Shown: in pieces, positions 29,848 through 31,906 of the stretch | Numbering within the stretch: the stretch's first letter is position 1 | Layout: each line of letters opens with the position of its first letter | Assembly (NCBI GenBank): GCA_003427395.1 | Contig: BFEA01000195.1 | Location: forward strand, 2,399,085-2,430,990 | Direction: 5' to 3' | Length of the DNA: 31,906 bases | Origin: Chara braunii | Taxonomy: Eukaryota > Streptophyta > Charophyceae > Charales > Characeae | Notes under the pieces: generated by a model | Told to the model about the DNA's origin: nothing | Seen by the model: only the letters and a program-made list of their open reading frames with translations | Database searches by the model: none | Made by a program: the position numbers and the translations under genes

Positions 29848-30545
29848 GTCGGGGGTTTGTCGACTCTTTAAAGGGGTCCAACAGCCATGTTCTTGGACAG
29901 GGAGACCATGCGAATCCAACTGTCCAAGCACTGCAATCACGGGCGAGTCATCGCTCACGTGATTTGTCTGTGTCGTGGTTCTATTTCATTCCAGGCACAC
30001 GATCTTGCGTTGCCCAAAGGCAGATTCGGGGTTTATGGGGGTTGTTAAAGGGTCCCGGAGCCATGTTCTTCTTTAGTCCGCAACGAGCGTTGGCTGCCCT
30101 TCCCGCGGTGCGATGACTGCAATCGCTGGAATACTGTCTTTGACTCTTTGGTAAGTTCGTATATCGGCGAACTTTGTGATTCGTGCTCTGTTCTACTCAT
30201 TCGTGTGGTCCGTCTTGGAAATCCACGTGCTTGTAACACGTTCGTCGTTATGACTGCAAAAGTTGACATTGTCGGCGTGCGAGCTCGTCTTCTCAATTTG
30301 GCGAATGGGGGGTTTGTGGGGGTTGCGGAGGGGTTCTTCGGCCATGGTATTTTTTTCCTAGCCGCCACCTGACGATCTTCGGCGTTCGCGCGCAGTTCTA
30401 GTCATTCATGTTATTCTACCGCAAATTCGCACTAATGTTGTCGTAGTTCGGACTGCAGAAATTTGCACTGCCTGCACATGAACTTGCGTTGTCGATGAAG
30501 AGAATCGGGGTATATAGGGGTCGCTTTAGGGTCCTTGAGGCATTA
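29848..30545 (+). repeat. Diverged tandem repeat, about four units of 180-280 bp
   Basis: A G-rich phrase recurs near 29850, 30028, 30305 and 30506 (for example GATTCGGGGTTTATGGGGGT at 30026 and GAATCGGGGTATATAGGGGT at 30501), followed by AAGGGTCC and usually CCATGTTCTT. CTTGCGTTG precedes units 2 and 4. The 22-bp quasi-palindrome at 30153 lies between units. No coding signal. Confidence 0.55.
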
Positions 30546-30927
30546 TGTAATGTTCGGCAGCAGATGAACATCCTTGCCACTATGCTTCCGCTGATCCAAC
30601 AGTCCAATCACCGCAGCCACGCAAAAAAACGTTCCTCACGCATCCTGCAACCGCCAAGTTCGTATCTCGGTGCACTTACAGGTTCTAGGTCAGTCAACCG
30701 TACTTGCCAACAGCCAGGAACACCGCATGTGTTTTCATTGCCAGATGACTAGAAATGCGCACACGAGCTCGCCTTCAACAGAAAAATTATCGCCGAATTC
30801 CAACAACTTATCATTTTTATGTCCAACTTATTTAGGCCACAAGGGCTATGACCAACTTGTGAAAACGGGCCTTCAGTTGTATCCAACTACTTGTCAACAT
30901 TATCAACATGCAACTCAACTATTCCAC

Positions 30928-31017
30928 CATGGTTTCCTACAGGTCTCCAACTTTTCCTTCTATCGTGTCCAACATGGTTTCCTACAGGTGTCCAACATTT
31001 TCCCAACAGGTTGCGAA
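30928..31017 (+). repeat. 45-bp tandem repeat, two units
   Basis: CATGGTTTCCTACAGG begins at 30928 and 30973. Each unit continues (T)CTCCAAC or TGTCCAAC and TTTTCC. In one frame it reads GFLQVSN twice, 15 codons apart. Confidence 0.75.
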
Positions 31018-31057
31018 CAGGGTTGTTGACCCGAATTTCGATACATGATTGGTTGTC

Positions 31058-31059
<2 letters not shown>

Positions 31060-31136
<77 letters not shown>
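31060..31136. repeat. (GT)38 microsatellite
   Basis: Uninterrupted GT run. Confidence 0.98.
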
Positions 31137-31139
<3 letters not shown>

Positions 31140-31363
31140 CGGTTCTGTACTGCGGGCCGGTCCTGAAGAATTGGAGAGGTGGCGTTATTTGGCCCCTCAG
31201 TTCCCATCGCGATAGAGGAAACTGTTCGGAAAAAGTTGCATAGCCTCTGCGGAAGGATAACACACATAAATCCAAAAATAGTCCAAATAAAAAAAGAACA
31301 CAGACAAAAAAAAATAAAACAACAACAACAACACCATGTAAGAAACCCTTATGGAAAAATCGG

Positions 31364-31365
31364 AA

Positions 31366-31445
<80 letters not shown>

Positions 31446-31450
31446 AGAGG
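31364..31450. repeat. (GA)n microsatellite
   Basis: GA run with two AAAG interruptions near its 5' end and a GGAGAGG 3' boundary. Confidence 0.95.
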
Positions 31451-31539
31451 TGGCAAGTATTTGCAATAGTATACGAAAAACACACATACAAGGAACCCCA
31501 CACTTCAACACGATTGGGAATTCGTCGTCACTTACGCCC

Positions 31540-31780
31540 GAATACGACAACAACGTCTTAAGATACGGCCCCCACATCCTAACCACATTATCACAAACTC
31601 AGAGAAAGTCAGGTCAATGCAATTCAATAAGAACAATACACACATTAACTCCCCCCACATATTTCAAAGGTCGGGAACAAGGTGCCAATTACGCTGGAAT
31701 TTGGCAACAACGTCTTCATCTACGGCCCCCACTTCCCAAACAGATCGCCACAAATGTAAGTCATATGGTATGATAATAAC

Positions 31781-31822
<42 letters not shown>

Positions 31823-31906
31823 GGCAGGTTTTTGCTACAACGTCTTCGTATATGGCTCCCACTTCCCAACCAGAGCGTCACAAGTGTAAGTTATGTGATA
31901 TGGTAA
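31540..31906 (+). repeat. Diverged tandem repeat linked to GA runs
   Basis: ACAACGTCTT-A/C-TACGGCCCCCAC phrases recur at about 31551, 31710 and 31836. The last two are followed by CACTTCCCAA, an ACCAGA-like phrase, CACAA(A/G)TGTAAGT and a (T)ATGGTA end. GA runs followed by GTGGCA (31450, 31820) precede two of the copies. The last unit is cut by the window edge. Confidence 0.65.
31783..31820. repeat. (GA)19 microsatellite
   Basis: Uninterrupted GA run between two units of the terminal repeat. Confidence 0.97.

Noticed and set aside
30982-31503. 173-codon minus-strand frame
   Set aside because: A translation of GT and GA microsatellites (His-Thr and Ser-Leu runs).

Overview
The window looks like repeat-rich nuclear DNA of a eukaryote with a large genome. 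GT-AG introns, long dinucleotide microsatellites, a foldback element with a 9-bp target duplication, tandem satellites, and decayed genes with no operon structure all point that way. A 100-base N gap and scattered ambiguous bases show a draft assembly. From memory only, the repeat style and the large ParB/methylase-like ORF resemble charophyte algae such as Chara braunii; nothing here proves the species. No rRNA and no intact tRNA was recognised.

Layout. 1-2950: (AC)n and pyrimidine-rich intergenic DNA. 2961-4370: foldback DNA element with 9-bp target duplications, with a partial relative at 8.19-8.46 kb. 7.06-8.06 kb: remnant of an unidentified split gene with convincing splice sites. 8.6-11.1 kb: no gene. 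11.09-11.79 kb: eight hairpin repeats whose stems co-vary. 11.98-14.86 kb: a 1.46-kb tandem duplication, each copy holding five stem-loop units of about 120 bp. 14.92-15.24 kb: a cluster of strong hairpins. 15.3-18.1 kb: an unidentified GC-rich stretch, a 51-bp minisatellite and a 138-bp duplication.

The centre of interest is 18.5-24.25 kb on the + strand. It holds a long broken coding region with, in order, a ParB-like GQH motif, a circularly permuted (beta-class, N4C/N6A-type) DNA-methyltransferase-like fold with degenerate catalytic motifs, a Ser/Pro/acidic linker, Gly- and Glu-rich low complexity, and a 3' intron. Next come short open stretches carrying an 'IRT' peptide repeat, then a decayed Ulp1/SENP-like (C48) cysteine protease in which the His and Cys positions are still present. 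These pieces probably belonged to one gene or one mobile element. It now carries several in-frame stops and frameshifts.

24.3-31.9 kb has no supported gene. It holds diverged satellites, microsatellites, a 26-bp inverted repeat, and a dispersed 22-bp quasi-palindrome. The same 22-bp motif lies inside the large gene, where it encodes the IRT repeat.
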